Notes: generated by a model from the sequence alone, not told the origin. A DNA stretch of 64,000 bases from CAZHEV01 sp964531335 [NCBI: uncultured bacterium] (GCA_964531335.1 CAZHEV010000011.1:17596-81595), one strand, 5' to 3'; positions 32,902 through 42,575 are shown, counted from the stretch's first letter. Numbers and translations: made by a program.

Positions 32902-33825
32902 TTGCGCCGGACGCCGATAGTGCCGGGAGCCATAGATGTCGCCGGGGTGGGTTACTCCGCGCTCGACGTCCTGGCCGCCATTGGGGAGATGCCCGAGATG
33001 GACACGAAGATGGAGGCGGGATCGCTCGAGGTCCAGGGCGGTGGCCCGACGGCGACCGCCCTTGTGGCCCTGTCCAGGCTCGGGGCGAGGGCCGCGATAG
33101 TGACCAAGACAGGAGACGACGCGCTCGGGCGCATCGCGATCTCAGAGCTTCAGCGGGAGGCGGTTGACACGAGCGGCGTCGTGGTCCAGGAGGGGGCGCG
33201 GTCGCAGTGCTCCCTCGTACTCGTGGACGAGCCCACCGGGCGCAGGACGATTCTGTGGTCGAGAGGGTCGCTGGATCGCCTTGATCCCTCGGAGGTGGAC
33301 AGGGGCATCGTGCTGTCCGCGAGGTTCCTTCTCGTGGACGATCTCGAGATAGCCGCCCAGGAGAGCGCGGCCCTGTGCGCGAAGGAGGCCGGGATCCCCG
33401 TGGTCATGGACGCCGGCACGGCCAGGGAGGGAGTGGAAAGGCTGGTGCCGCACGTAACACACCTCGTCGCGTCGGAGAAGTTCCCGCGCGCTTTCACCGG
33501 CTTGGACGATCCTGAGGAGGCCGCCCGATCGATTCTCGAGATGGGCCCGGAGGTCGTGGTGGTCACCCTGGGCGCCGGAGGATGCTTCGCCCTGGAGAGG
33601 GGAGGCAGGCGTTGCGAGCAGCCGGGCTTCAAGGTGAAGGCCGTGGACACGACCGGCGCCGGCGACGTCTTCCACGGCGCTTACATTCGCGCCCTGCTGG
33701 AGGGATGGGACCTTCCCCGCGTGCTCGAGTTCTCGTGCGCGGTGGCCGCTCTCAAGTGCAGGAAGCTCGGGGGCAGAAGCGGGATCCCTTCGATGGCCGA
33801 GACCACGGCCTTCATCGGAAGATGA
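32902..33825 (+). CDS. PfkB-family carbohydrate kinase
   Basis: A 307-residue ribokinase-like sugar or nucleoside kinase. The N-terminal GGGPTATALVALSRLGA block and the C-terminal DTTGAGDVFHGAYI motif, holding the catalytic Asp and the anion hole, are clear, with VVTLGAGG before them. The TTG at 32902 is chosen as start (AAAGGAG 11 nt upstream). The frame continues upstream to 32656, but that part is Arg/Pro-rich and lies over the fur promoter region. GTG at 32920 is another option. Substrate is unknown. It precedes the ABC exporter pair by 24 bp. Confidence 0.85.
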   Translation: MRRTPIVPGAIDVAGVGYSALDVLAAIGEMPEMDTKMEAGSLEVQGGGPTATALVALSRLGARAAIVTKTGDDALGRIAISELQREAVDTSGVVVQEGARSQCSLVLVDEPTGRRTILWSRGSLDRLDPSEVDRGIVLSARFLLVDDLEIAAQESAALCAKEAGIPVVMDAGTAREGVERLVPHVTHLVASEKFPRAFTGLDDPEEAARSILEMGPEVVVVTLGAGGCFALERGGRRCEQPGFKVKAVDTTGAGDVFHGAYIRALLEGWDLPRVLEFSCAVAALKCRKLGGRSGIPSMAETTAFIGR

Positions 33826-33849
33826 GACACGACCGAACCGAAGGCGGGA

Positions 33850-35586
33850 ATGAGCGAGCTTAAAAGGCTTTACCCATATCTTGCGAAGTACAAATGGTCG
33901 ATAATCTTCGGCCTTCTTTTTGTCGTAATCGCGAACAGCGTCGCGCTTGCCGTCCCGTGGGTCGTCAAGTTCGCCATAGACGCGCTGGAGCAGGGCGTGC
34001 CCGCTTCGAGGCTGGCCGATTACGCCTGGGCCATAGTCGGCATCACCGTCCTTCAGGGCGTGTTCAGATTCCTGATGCGCAGGGTGTTGATAGGCACGTC
34101 CAGGAAGATCGAGTACGATCTCAGAAACGACTTCTTCTCGCACATCCAGAGACTGTCCTTCAGCTTCTACAACAGGACCAGCACGGGCGACCTCATGGCG
34201 AGGGCTACGAACGACCTCAACTCGGTCCGAGATCTGGTCGGTCCCGCCCTCATGTACTCGTTCAGCACACTGGTCGCCATCGGGGTGTCCCTTTACTGGA
34301 TGTTCAGGATCGATCCCCTCCTCACAATTCTCTCCATATCGGTCCTTCCCGCCCTCGCGATCCTGGTGAACAAGATGGGAAAGGCCCTTCACAAGGCTTA
34401 CAGGGAGGTGCAGGACCAGTTCTCGACCATGAGCTCCATGGTCCAGGAGAACCTGGGAGGGGTGAGGGTGGTAAAGGCCTACGGTCAGGAAAGCTCGGAG
34501 ATCGACAGGTTCGGCCGTCTCAGCAGGGAGTACGTGCGCAGGAACATGGTCTCGGCGAAGCTGTCGGCGGCCTTCCGCCCCCTGTTACGGGTCGTAGTCG
34601 CCTTCGCCCTGGCGATAGTGCTCTGGTTCGGGGGCTACAGGGTGATATCCGGCTCCATGTCCATAGGCGAGTTCGTGGCCTTCATGGGATATCTCGGCGC
34701 GCTCACCTGGCCGATGATCGGAGTCGGATGGGTCATAAACCTGCTTCAAAGGGGCACCGCCTCCCTGGTGAGGCTGAAAGCCGTCTGGGATGAGACACCG
34801 GACATAGCGGAGGGATCTCAGACCAGGCGGATCGACGAGATAGGCGGAGACATAGTTTTCCGGGGCGTGACGTTCGGCTACAACGGGCAGGAGGTGCTGA
34901 AGGGGCTCGATCTGACCATCCCCGAGGGCAAAACGATCGCCATCGTCGGCAGAACCGGCTCCGGCAAGACCACCCTGGTCAACCTGATACCGCGCTGGTT
35001 CGAGCCCCGGCGGGGGTCCGTGACGATAGGCGGCGTCGACGTGAGGACGATCCCCCTGGCCCTACTCAGGTCCAGGATCGGTTACGTGCCCCAGGATATA
35101 TTTCTTTTCTCCGACTCGATAGAGAACAACATAGCGTTCGGCCTGTCCGAGACCGACAGGGACCAGGTGGTGCGGGCCGCGAGGACAGCACACGTGCACG
35201 AGGACATAGAGGAGCTTCCCCGGGGATACGAGACCCCCCTGGGCGAGCGCGGCGTGAACCTCTCCGGGGGCCAGAGGCAGAGACTGGCCATCTCCAGGGC
35301 GCTGATAATAGATCCCGAGATACTGATACTCGACGACGCCCTCTCCAGCGTGGACTCCGATACGGAGGCCGAGATCCTGCGCCGCCTCTCGGGGCTCCAA
35401 GGCCGAAGGACGGTGGTGATAGTCAGCCACAGGATCTCATCCGTGATCAACGCGGACGAGATCCTGGTGATGGAAGACGGGCGCATAGTCGAGAGAGGAA
35501 CACACCAGGAGCTGGTAGAAGCGGACGGCGTTTACGCCGAGATGTACAAGAAGCAGCTCATAACGGCCGAGCTCGAGTCTCTCTGA
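33850..35586 (+). CDS. ABC exporter half-transporter with degenerate catalytic site
   Basis: A 578-residue half-transporter: six transmembrane helices (about 1-320) and an ABC ATPase. Walker A GRTGSGKTTL (about 366), signature LSGGQRQRL and Walker B LILDDALSSVD are present. The residue after the Walker B Asp is Asp496 instead of the catalytic Glu, which marks a degenerate ATP site as in TM287 of TM287/288. It pairs with the next gene (49 bp later) as a heterodimeric exporter. The exported compound is not evident; lipids or drugs are typical. Confidence 0.9.
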   Translation: MSELKRLYPYLAKYKWSIIFGLLFVVIANSVALAVPWVVKFAIDALEQGVPASRLADYAWAIVGITVLQGVFRFLMRRVLIGTSRKIEYDLRNDFFSHIQRLSFSFYNRTSTGDLMARATNDLNSVRDLVGPALMYSFSTLVAIGVSLYWMFRIDPLLTILSISVLPALAILVNKMGKALHKAYREVQDQFSTMSSMVQENLGGVRVVKAYGQESSEIDRFGRLSREYVRRNMVSAKLSAAFRPLLRVVVAFALAIVLWFGGYRVISGSMSIGEFVAFMGYLGALTWPMIGVGWVINLLQRGTASLVRLKAVWDETPDIAEGSQTRRIDEIGGDIVFRGVTFGYNGQEVLKGLDLTIPEGKTIAIVGRTGSGKTTLVNLIPRWFEPRRGSVTIGGVDVRTIPLALLRSRIGYVPQDIFLFSDSIENNIAFGLSETDRDQVVRAARTAHVHEDIEELPRGYETPLGERGVNLSGGQRQRLAISRALIIDPEILILDDALSSVDSDTEAEILRRLSGLQGRRTVVIVSHRISSVINADEILVMEDGRIVERGTHQELVEADGVYAEMYKKQLITAELESL

Positions 35587-35635
35587 CCCGCCGGACTCCG
35601 AGAGCCCGCGAGCGCGGCCTGGAAAAGTCATCGCC

Positions 35636-37438
35636 ATGATGTCTCCCGACCATAAGTACGACGAGGATATCAAGGGGCGGGCCTACGACTCCCGTCTCAT
35701 GAAGCGGCTCCTGAAGTACGTCCTGCCGTACAAGGGCTGGGTCGCCGCGTCCGTGGTGCTCCTGCTCGCGGGGTCGGCGGCGGAGCTGGCGGGGCCGTAC
35801 CTCATCAAGGTGGGAATAGACAACTACATCGAGGCAGGAGACCGGTCGGGCCTCACGGTGGTCGCGATCGCGCTCCTCGGACTGAACGTAGCCGCCTTCG
35901 TTCTGAGCTACTGGCAGATATATCTTATGAACCTGGCCGGCCAGAACGCGATATACGACATCAGGACTCAGCTTTTCTCCCACGTTCAGACGCTCTCCCT
36001 CTCCTTCCTGGACAGAAACCCCGTGGGACGGCTCATGAGCCGGATAATGGGGGACGTCCAGGTCCTCAACGACCTTTTCACGTCGGGCGTGGTGATGGCC
36101 CTGGGCGATCTCTTCACCCTGCTCGGGATAATGGGGATCATGCTCGCGATGAACGTGAAGCTGGCGCTGGTCACCTTCATAGTGCTCCCCATGCTGTTCG
36201 TGACCAGCATGATCTTCAGAAGCAAGGTCAGGCGCTCCTTCAGACGGATCAGGCGCGCCATCTCGAGGATCAACGGCTACCTCCAGGAGAACATCTCGGG
36301 CATCAGAACGGTGCAGATGTTCAACCGGGAGGCCAGGAACCACAGGCGCTTCGACGATCTCAACCACGAGCACCTCGACGCGTACCTGAAATCCATTCTG
36401 TACTATGCCATCTTCTTCCCCACCGTGGAGATCATCGGCGCCGTGGCGACCGCCCTGATCATATGGCACGGGGGCCGGCAGGTGCTGGACGACGCCCTGA
36501 CCATCGGGACACTGGTCGCGTTCACCCAGTACACGACGAGGTTCTTCCAGCCGATCAGGGACCTCAGCGAAAAGTACAACATCATGCAGAGCGCCATGGC
36601 GGCGTCGGAGCGGGTCTTCAAGCTGCTCGACACAAAGCCCGCCCTTGCCGCGCCCGCCGGCGCGCGGGTCCCCTCCGAAGGGTCCGGGCTGGTCGAGTTC
36701 GAGAACGTCTCCTTCGCGTACGACAGCGAGCTGGTGCTGAAGGACGTGTCCTTCCGGGTGGAACCCGGCGAGTCCGTGGCCTTCGTGGGGGCGACGGGAG
36801 GCGGCAAGACCACCATAATGAACCTGCTCTGCCGGTTCTACGATCCCCGGGACGGGGCCGTCAAGCTGGGCGGGGTGGACGTGAGGGAGATGGACACCGA
36901 AGCGCTGAGGAGACAGCTCACGGTCGTTCTCCAGGACGTCTACCTTTTCTCGGGCACCATACGGGACAACATCAGGCTGGGAAACTCCCTCATACCCGAC
37001 GAGAAGATAGAGGAGGCCGTGCGCAGGGCGCGGGTGGATGAGATATTGAGGAAGCTCCCCGGGGGACTCGACCAGCAGGTCGGAGAGAGGGGCGTCACCT
37101 TGTCCGCCGGGCAGCGACAACTGATCGCCTTCGCGAGGGCGCTTGCCTTCGATCCCAAGATACTCGTTCTGGACGAGGCGACTTCCAGCGTGGACGCGGA
37201 GACCGAGGCCCTCATAAGGGACGCCTCGGCGGAGGTGATGAAGGGGCGGACCTCGCTGGTCATCGCTCACAGGCTATCGACCATAAAGGGCGTGGACAGG
37301 ATAATGGTGGTCCACAAAGGCAGGATAGCCGAGACCGGAACGCACAGGGAGCTGCTGGAAAAGCGGGGGATCTACTACAGGCTGTATCAGCTACAGTACA
37401 GCGACCAGGAGAAGGCGGAGCGCGAGTCCGCCCGCTGA
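35636..37438 (+). CDS. ABC exporter half-transporter, catalytic partner
   Basis: A 600-residue half-transporter with six transmembrane helices and an ABC domain. Walker A GATGGGKTTIMNL and Walker B LVLDEATSSVD with the catalytic Glu514 are intact. Its signature is LSAGQ (489-493) instead of LSGGQ. In the heterodimer, this altered signature faces the degenerate Walker B of the first subunit, so one ATP site is weakened from both sides and the other stays canonical. That asymmetry matches known heterodimeric exporters. It converges on the NatB-like gene. Confidence 0.92.
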   Translation: MMSPDHKYDEDIKGRAYDSRLMKRLLKYVLPYKGWVAASVVLLLAGSAAELAGPYLIKVGIDNYIEAGDRSGLTVVAIALLGLNVAAFVLSYWQIYLMNLAGQNAIYDIRTQLFSHVQTLSLSFLDRNPVGRLMSRIMGDVQVLNDLFTSGVVMALGDLFTLLGIMGIMLAMNVKLALVTFIVLPMLFVTSMIFRSKVRRSFRRIRRAISRINGYLQENISGIRTVQMFNREARNHRRFDDLNHEHLDAYLKSILYYAIFFPTVEIIGAVATALIIWHGGRQVLDDALTIGTLVAFTQYTTRFFQPIRDLSEKYNIMQSAMAASERVFKLLDTKPALAAPAGARVPSEGSGLVEFENVSFAYDSELVLKDVSFRVEPGESVAFVGATGGGKTTIMNLLCRFYDPRDGAVKLGGVDVREMDTEALRRQLTVVLQDVYLFSGTIRDNIRLGNSLIPDEKIEEAVRRARVDEILRKLPGGLDQQVGERGVTLSAGQRQLIAFARALAFDPKILVLDEATSSVDAETEALIRDASAEVMKGRTSLVIAHRLSTIKGVDRIMVVHKGRIAETGTHRELLEKRGIYYRLYQLQYSDQEKAERESAR

Positions 37439-37470
37439 CGAACCGCGCCTCGCGGCGGCCGCCGTCGCCA

Positions 37471-38736
37471 CTAAGCGTACCTGATCCACTTGATCAGCTC
37501 CGGCAGGCTGGGCCTCTTTCCATACATTAGAATACCCACGCGGAAGATCCTGGCCACGATCCAGAACATGACGGCGATGGACAGCAGTATCCCCAGCACG
37601 GACAGCCCTATCTCGACGGGCGACACCGTGGAGACGCTGATCCTCATGAACATCAGGATGGGAGCGCTGAAGGGCACGAAGGAGAAGACCCTGGCCAGCA
37701 GCCCGCTGGGATCCTGTATCACGTTTATCGCGACCAGCACGGGGGCCACCAGGAGCATCACCAGCGGGGTGTGGAGGTTGTTCGCCTCCTGCTCCGAATT
37801 GCACATCGCCCCGATCGCCGCGTAGGCGGTTCCGAAGAGGAGGAAGCCCAGGAGGAAGAAGAGCGCCATGTAGGCCACCTCCCCCCAGGTTATGTGCTCG
37901 GAGATATTGAAGCCGCCCCCTCCGGCGGAGGAGCCGGCCACGGTGAAGGCCACGGCCAGAACGGCCCAAATGGCGTATTGAGTGAGGCTGACCAGTCCGG
38001 TGCCGATGATCTTGCCCACCATGAGCTGCATCGAGGTGACCGATGAAAGCACTATCTCTATCACCCGGGATGACTTCTCCTCCAGCACGCTCCTCATGAT
38101 GCTCAGGCCGTGCACCATTATGGTCATATAAAGGATCATCACCGCCGCCATGGTGGTGGAGTACTCCTGCTCGAAGCCGCTCTCCTTCTCCACCCCCTTC
38201 TCGACGAGGAGCGTCTTGAACTCCACGCCCTTCATCATCGCGTTGAGCCGCTCCGCGGGAAGACCCCGGGCCGTCATCCGCCTCTCTACTATCACCCTTC
38301 CGAGAGCGCTCTCGAAGCGCCTCTCGAAGCCCAGCACCCCCACGGACTGCGCGTAGAACTCGGCGGAGCCCTCCTCCATCACATCGCCGGGTATCACCAA
38401 GAAGGCGTCCAGCTCTCCCGACTCGGTCCTCTCCATTAGGCGACCCTTGATCTCGTCCCTGGAGCGGCCCCCCATGGAGACGATCTCCATCGAGAAACGC
38501 CTCCGCCCGTTGCTCAAGGTGTCGTCCATGGACTCCCGCAGCCTCGCCCCCAGCTCCCCGGTCTCGTCCACGACCGCAACCCGCAGGGACTTCTCCGGCT
38601 CTTTCTCCGCGAGGTAAATGGAGACGAAGATCACCCCGATCATGAAGACCGGCACCAGGGTGGTGCTCAGCAGAAAGGTCTTTCTCCTTACCGCCTCGAC
38701 GTACTCGCGTCTGATTACCTTGGATACCTTGGACAT
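37471..38736 (-). CDS. ABC-2 type permease (NatB-like)
   Basis: A 421-residue membrane protein of the ABC-2/NatB type. One N-terminal helix (STTLVPVFMIGVIFVSIYLA) precedes a periplasmic domain of about 160 residues, then five or six helices. EEKSSRVIEIVLSSVTSMQLMVGK (quoted in part: KSSRVIEIVLSSVTSMQL) is the family signature before the second helix. It pairs with the ATPase gene 8 bp upstream. NatAB in Bacillus exports sodium; other members export unknown solutes, so substrate is open. AGGAAG lies 4 nt before the ATG. Confidence 0.88.
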   Translation of the reverse strand: MSKVSKVIRREYVEAVRRKTFLLSTTLVPVFMIGVIFVSIYLAEKEPEKSLRVAVVDETGELGARLRESMDDTLSNGRRRFSMEIVSMGGRSRDEIKGRLMERTESGELDAFLVIPGDVMEEGSAEFYAQSVGVLGFERRFESALGRVIVERRMTARGLPAERLNAMMKGVEFKTLLVEKGVEKESGFEQEYSTTMAAVMILYMTIMVHGLSIMRSVLEEKSSRVIEIVLSSVTSMQLMVGKIIGTGLVSLTQYAIWAVLAVAFTVAGSSAGGGGFNISEHITWGEVAYMALFFLLGFLLFGTAYAAIGAMCNSEQEANNLHTPLVMLLVAPVLVAINVIQDPSGLLARVFSFVPFSAPILMFMRISVSTVSPVEIGLSVLGILLSIAVMFWIVARIFRVGILMYGKRPSLPELIKWIRYA

Positions 38737-38744
38737 CGATCTTC

Positions 38745-39674
38745 CTACGTGCCCGCCTGCTTCAGCGCCTTCGCGTTCTCCGCTCCCACTATGTCTATGA
38801 AGATGTCGTTCAGGGACGGCTCCATGACCTCGAAGCGCCTCAGATCCAGGTTCCGGGCCGCGGTGCGGAGCAGCTCGCGGCGGTCCGCGCCCTCGCCCAG
38901 CCTCAACTCGACGTACTTGCCGTAGTCGTCCATCTTCTCCACGCCGGGCATCTCTTTCAGAAAGCCGCCGTCACCGTCGTACTCCATCACCACCGTGTTC
39001 CGGCCGTAGCGGCTCTTGACCTCGGAGAGCCATCCGCCCAGCACTTTCTCTCCCTTGTTTATCAGGCAGATGCTGTCGCACATCTTCTCAACCTGCTCCA
39101 TCAAGTGCGTTGAGAGGATTATGGTCTTACCCTTCTTCTTGTTGAACTCCAGCATTACGTCCTTGAGAACGCCCGTGTTAATGGGGTCCAGCCCGGTGAA
39201 GGGCTCGTCGAGCACTATCAAGTCCGGATCGTGCACGATCGTGGAGATAAACTGCAGCTTCTGCTGCATGCCCCTGGAGAGATCCTGCACCGAGGACTGC
39301 GCCCACTCGCCGAGGCCGAGGCGCTCCAGCCAGTACGCGGCGCTGTCCCGCGCCTTGCCCCTGGAGGCCCCCTTTATCTCGCAGAGGTAGCGGATGACAT
39401 CCTCCACCTTCATCTTCTTGTACAGGCCCCTCTCCTCGGGGAGATAGCCGATCATCTCCTTCGTCCTACCGTCGAGAGGGCGGCCGAACACGGAGATGGA
39501 GCCGGAGTCCGGCAGGATGATGCCCATCGACATCCGTATGGTGGTGGTCTTGCCCGCGCCGTTCGGGCCCAGGAGCCCGAACACGGCCCCCTCGGGGACC
39601 TCCAGGCTCAAGCGGTCCACCGCCGTGAAGCCTCCGAACCTCTTGGTGACGCTTTCTATCTGAAGCGCGTTCAT
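38745..39674 (-). CDS. ABC transporter ATPase (NatA-like)
   Basis: A 309-residue ATPase. Walker A LLGPNGAGKTTTIRM, YLPEERGLYKKM in the Q-loop region, signature LSRGMQQKLQ, Walker B LIVLDEPFTGLDP and H-loop STHLME are intact. The C-terminal DUF4162-like part (EPSLNDIFIDIVG) matches the NatA/YhaQ group. ATG 39674 has GGGGGGA 12 nt upstream; a TTG 12 nt earlier is too near that site. It and the NatB-like permease form a two-gene unit. Confidence 0.9.
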   Translation of the reverse strand: MNALQIESVTKRFGGFTAVDRLSLEVPEGAVFGLLGPNGAGKTTTIRMSMGIILPDSGSISVFGRPLDGRTKEMIGYLPEERGLYKKMKVEDVIRYLCEIKGASRGKARDSAAYWLERLGLGEWAQSSVQDLSRGMQQKLQFISTIVHDPDLIVLDEPFTGLDPINTGVLKDVMLEFNKKKGKTIILSTHLMEQVEKMCDSICLINKGEKVLGGWLSEVKSRYGRNTVVMEYDGDGGFLKEMPGVEKMDDYGKYVELRLGEGADRRELLRTAARNLDLRRFEVMEPSLNDIFIDIVGAENAKALKQAGT

Positions 39675-39718
39675 GATATTTGCCAATCCCCCCTAGCCGG
39701 TCCGTCTTGGATGAGCAG

Positions 39719-39747
39719 AAGCTATCAACGTCGCCGCCTCGTGTCAA
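39719..39747 (-). promoter_or_regulatory. possible promoter of the NatAB-like pair
   Basis: A consensus TTGACA (39747-39742, minus strand) is followed after 17 nt by a weak TAGCTT (39724-39719). Confidence 0.45.
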
Positions 39748-39767
39748 TGCCACCGGCGGCCACGGAG

Positions 39768-39800
39768 GCCTCCGCCAGGCCTCCGCCAGGCCTCCGCCAG
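39768..39800. repeat. perfect 3 x 11-bp tandem repeat
   Basis: The unit GCCTCCGCCAG occurs three times without change at 39768-39778, 39779-39789 and 39790-39800, between two divergent promoters. Confidence 0.9.
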
Positions 39801-39807
39801 ATCGGGC

Positions 39808-39835
39808 TTGAACGGGGCGCCCGTTGTGGAATAAT
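39808..39835 (+). promoter_or_regulatory. possible promoter of the lipoprotein-PLP enzyme operon
   Basis: TTGAAC (39808-39813) and AATAAT (39830-39835, 5/6) lie 16 nt apart. The leader to the ATG at 39961 would be about 120 nt. Confidence 0.4.
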
Positions 39836-39960
39836 CTTCTATGCGTAAGGTCCGTTCGACGGGCCTGACGGCGCCCCGGCGGGGCGCTCCGTCCGGAGAT
39901 CCAGCGGCGGTCTCGAGCGCCGCCGTCTCGCCTCAACCGCCGCTCTCAACGGAGAACAAT

Positions 39961-40518
39961 ATGAAGCGACGCCTGACATCGACCCTTCTCAACGTGCGCG
40001 GAGGTCTTCCGCGCGAGCCGCGGCGGGCGAAGGCGACAAAGTCGCGGTGGGCCCGCGCCGGCCTCGCGCCCGTCCTGGTGACGTGCTGCGGCCTCATCGT
40101 CTCGCTTTGCGTCTCGGGCTGCTCGCCCGAAAAGGCAGAGGTCGAGGAGGTCGCGTGGCAATTCGTAGAGGCGATTAAGCACCAGGACACCGAAACCCTG
40201 GAGCGAATAATCGACTGGGAGCTGTACTACGCTCAAAGCACCGCCGTAGCCGAGGAGGAGGGAGAAGAGGGGGAGCCCCTCGACACGGAGTATCAGAAAG
40301 AGCTCCTGCTCAGGGTCATCTCCCGGGACCGAGGCATGGCTCTGACATACCTGACGGCGGAGAACAGCATGGAGAATGTCGCAGTGAAGGGCGATGAGGC
40401 CACCGCCAGGATACTGCAAGTCGACAGGGCCACGGGAGAGGAGCGGGTGGTCGCGCTTCAACTCAAGAAGACCGGTAACGAAGGTTGGAAGGTATATAAC
40501 TTCAACACGGAGCGCTAG
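39961..40518 (+). CDS. lipoprotein, unknown function
   Basis: A 185-residue lipoprotein. The N-terminus is unusual: about 33 residues rich in Arg/Lys precede the hydrophobic core (LVTCCGLIVSLCV) and lipobox VSGC. The mature part (EVAWQFVEAIKHQDTETLERIIDW...) looks like the small NTF2-like/DUF4878 lipoproteins that measure or bind small ligands; this is tentative. A Glu-rich segment (AEEEGEEGEP) interrupts it. ATG 39961 has GGAG 6 nt upstream; a longer frame from 39841 is rejected because it lacks a ribosome site. It ends 28 bp before the PLP enzyme gene. Confidence 0.7.
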   Translation: MKRRLTSTLLNVRGGLPREPRRAKATKSRWARAGLAPVLVTCCGLIVSLCVSGCSPEKAEVEEVAWQFVEAIKHQDTETLERIIDWELYYAQSTAVAEEEGEEGEPLDTEYQKELLLRVISRDRGMALTYLTAENSMENVAVKGDEATARILQVDRATGEERVVALQLKKTGNEGWKVYNFNTER

Positions 40519-40546
40519 GAGCGGACCGGGAGATCGGAGAGCCGTA

Positions 40547-41722
40547 GTGAAGAAAGGAATGGGAACCAAGGCCGTACACTCGGGCGAGAGGATCGACAAG
40601 GAGACCTCCGCGGTCACCCAGTCCGTACACCAGGCCTCGACGTTCGCCTTCCCATCGGTGGACGAGATGGCCAGGGTATTCAGAGGGGAGTCCTCGGCCT
40701 ACATCTATTCCAGGTACGCGAACCCCACCTCGCGCGCCGCGGAGGAGAAGCTGGCCGAGCTGGAGGAGTGCGAGGAGGCCGTGTTGTTCGCCTCGGGCAT
40801 GGCCGCGGTGGCCACGGTCTTTATCACCTTCTGCCGCCCGGGATCCCCCCTTGTGGTCTCACGGGACGTATACGGGGGTACGTTCCAGCTCGCCGCCGAC
40901 CTGTTGCGGGACCACCTGGGGTTGCCGGTGCGCCTGGCGGACCCCACGGACGAGGAGGATCTCAAGCGCTCCGTCTCCGAAGGCGCCGCTCTGGTGTGCG
41001 TCGAGTCCCCCACCAACCCGCTCTTGAAGGTGGTCGACATCGAGGCGACCGCCGGTCTCGCTCACGAGGCCGGAGCCCTTTTGCTCGTGGACAACACCTT
41101 CGCCACGCCGGTAAACCAGAACCCGCGGCGACTCGGCGCCGACATCGTCCTTCACAGCGCCAGCAAGTACCTCGGCGGGCACAGCGACCTCATAGCAGGG
41201 GCGGTGGCCGGGCCCTCGGAGCTTATCGGTCCGGTCAGAAAGACCTTGAGGCTCTTGGGAGGCTGTATAGATCCCCACGCCGCATGGCTGCTGGGCAGAA
41301 GCATGAAGACATTGCACCTCAGGGTGGAGAGACAGAACGCCAACGCGCTCGCGCTCGCGCGGTACCTGGGCGATCATCCAAAGGTCCGGAGCGTCTACTA
41401 CCCCGGCCTGCCGGAGCACCCCCGGCACGAGCTTGCGAAGCGTCAGATGAGGGGATTCGGCGGAGTGCTGAGCTTCGAGCTCTCGGGAGGAGCCAGTGCC
41501 CTGCGCTCGCTCGCGCCGAAACTCGAGCTGACTGTTCTGGCACCCAGCCTGGGCGGGGTCGATTCACTGATGTTGCCCCCTGCGATTTCCTCCCATATTG
41601 CCGTTCCCGAGGAGATCCGGCTGAGAAGCGGCATCACGGACGGGTTGATCAGGCTGGCCGTCGGCGTCGAGGACACTGAAGACCTCTTGGCCGACCTGGA
41701 GCAGGCACTGGAAGCCATATAA
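40547..41722 (+). CDS. Cys/Met metabolism PLP-dependent enzyme (cystathionine gamma-synthase/lyase type)
   Basis: A 391-residue PLP enzyme of the MetB/MetC/MdeA family. The family opening TKAVHSGE, the YSRYANPTSRAAEEKLAELE block, SGMAAV, ESPTNPLLKVVDI, VDNTFATP and the PLP lysine K207 in SASKYLGGHSD are present. The C-terminal SLGGVDSLMLPP and GLIRLAVGVED segments are typical. Whether it makes cystathionine or cleaves cystathionine or methionine cannot be decided from sequence. The GTG at 40547 (GGAG 7 nt upstream) is preferred to the ATG at 40559. Confidence 0.9.
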   Translation: MKKGMGTKAVHSGERIDKETSAVTQSVHQASTFAFPSVDEMARVFRGESSAYIYSRYANPTSRAAEEKLAELEECEEAVLFASGMAAVATVFITFCRPGSPLVVSRDVYGGTFQLAADLLRDHLGLPVRLADPTDEEDLKRSVSEGAALVCVESPTNPLLKVVDIEATAGLAHEAGALLLVDNTFATPVNQNPRRLGADIVLHSASKYLGGHSDLIAGAVAGPSELIGPVRKTLRLLGGCIDPHAAWLLGRSMKTLHLRVERQNANALALARYLGDHPKVRSVYYPGLPEHPRHELAKRQMRGFGGVLSFELSGGASALRSLAPKLELTVLAPSLGGVDSLMLPPAISSHIAVPEEIRLRSGITDGLIRLAVGVEDTEDLLADLEQALEAI

Positions 41723-41747
41723 CTCGACACGGAGGTGAAGGGGTCCC

Positions 41748-42575
41748 ATGCGTAAGATATTCATTGCAGCGGTCATTGTTGTCCTGGCGGCGGTGCTCTC
41801 CGTCGTTCTAATAATGAGGCAGCGGGACGACGAGCCCTACAGGCCCCCCGTGGAGGAGGGCCGGCGCAAGGCGGATCTCCAAGAGTTCGCGAGCAAGGAC
41901 CCCGACCTCAAGGCGCTGGTCGCGCTGGTCGATGCGTCACCCGACGATCCGGAGGCGCGCTCCGCTCTAGGATCCGCGCTGGTGGCAAGGGGGTATTTCG
42001 CGAACGCGAAGGACCATCTCGAGGCGGCCGTGAGGCTGAACCCCGCCGACGCCGACGCGCACAGGGACCTCGGGACCGCTTACAGGGAGCTTGGAAACCT
42101 CGACCTGGCCGTGGCCCATTGGGAGGAGGCCGTCCAGTTGAACCCCGACGATCCGGCCGCCTACAACAACCTGGCCAATGGGTACTTCAGCATGGGGAGA
42201 ATCGAGGAGTCCATCGCGGTATGGGAGAGGGCCATCGAGCTCGATCCCGACTTCGCGCCGACCAGAGTCAATATCGCCGTGGCCATGTCGTTGCTCAGAG
42301 AACACGAGGACGCGATCGAACAGCTCCGCACCGCGATCAGGCTCGACCCGGAGCTGCCCTCGGCCTACTACGCGATCGCCAGGGCCTTCGGCGCCTCGGG
42401 GGAAGCGGACAGCACGATCTATTATCTCGACGTAGCCATCGACAAGGACCCCGGGCCTTTCAAGAGCGTCATCGGCTCCTCGCCTTTCAACGCGGCGAAG
42501 ACCGACCCGCGGTTTTATGAGCTGAGACAAAAACACGAGCGGCTCATGAAGAGAAGAGCCGCCCGGGAACAGTAA
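41748..42575 (+). CDS. membrane-anchored TPR protein
   Basis: A 275-residue protein with one N-terminal membrane anchor (FIAAVIVVLAAVLSVVLIM) and a periplasmic TPR array of about five repeats (residues about 65-235: ARGYFANAKDHLEAAVRLNP, LDLAVAHWEEAVQLNP and so on). There is no lipobox, so it stays in the inner membrane. GAAGGGG lies 5 nt before the ATG. It follows the PLP enzyme by 25 bp. Function unknown; probably a protein-binding scaffold. Confidence 0.85.
   Translation: MRKIFIAAVIVVLAAVLSVVLIMRQRDDEPYRPPVEEGRRKADLQEFASKDPDLKALVALVDASPDDPEARSALGSALVARGYFANAKDHLEAAVRLNPADADAHRDLGTAYRELGNLDLAVAHWEEAVQLNPDDPAAYNNLANGYFSMGRIEESIAVWERAIELDPDFAPTRVNIAVAMSLLREHEDAIEQLRTAIRLDPELPSAYYAIARAFGASGEADSTIYYLDVAIDKDPGPFKSVIGSSPFNAAKTDPRFYELRQKHERLMKRRAAREQ

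Noticed and set aside
39768-39800. CRISPR array
   Set aside because: Three 11-bp units with no spacers are a simple tandem repeat; no cas gene is present.
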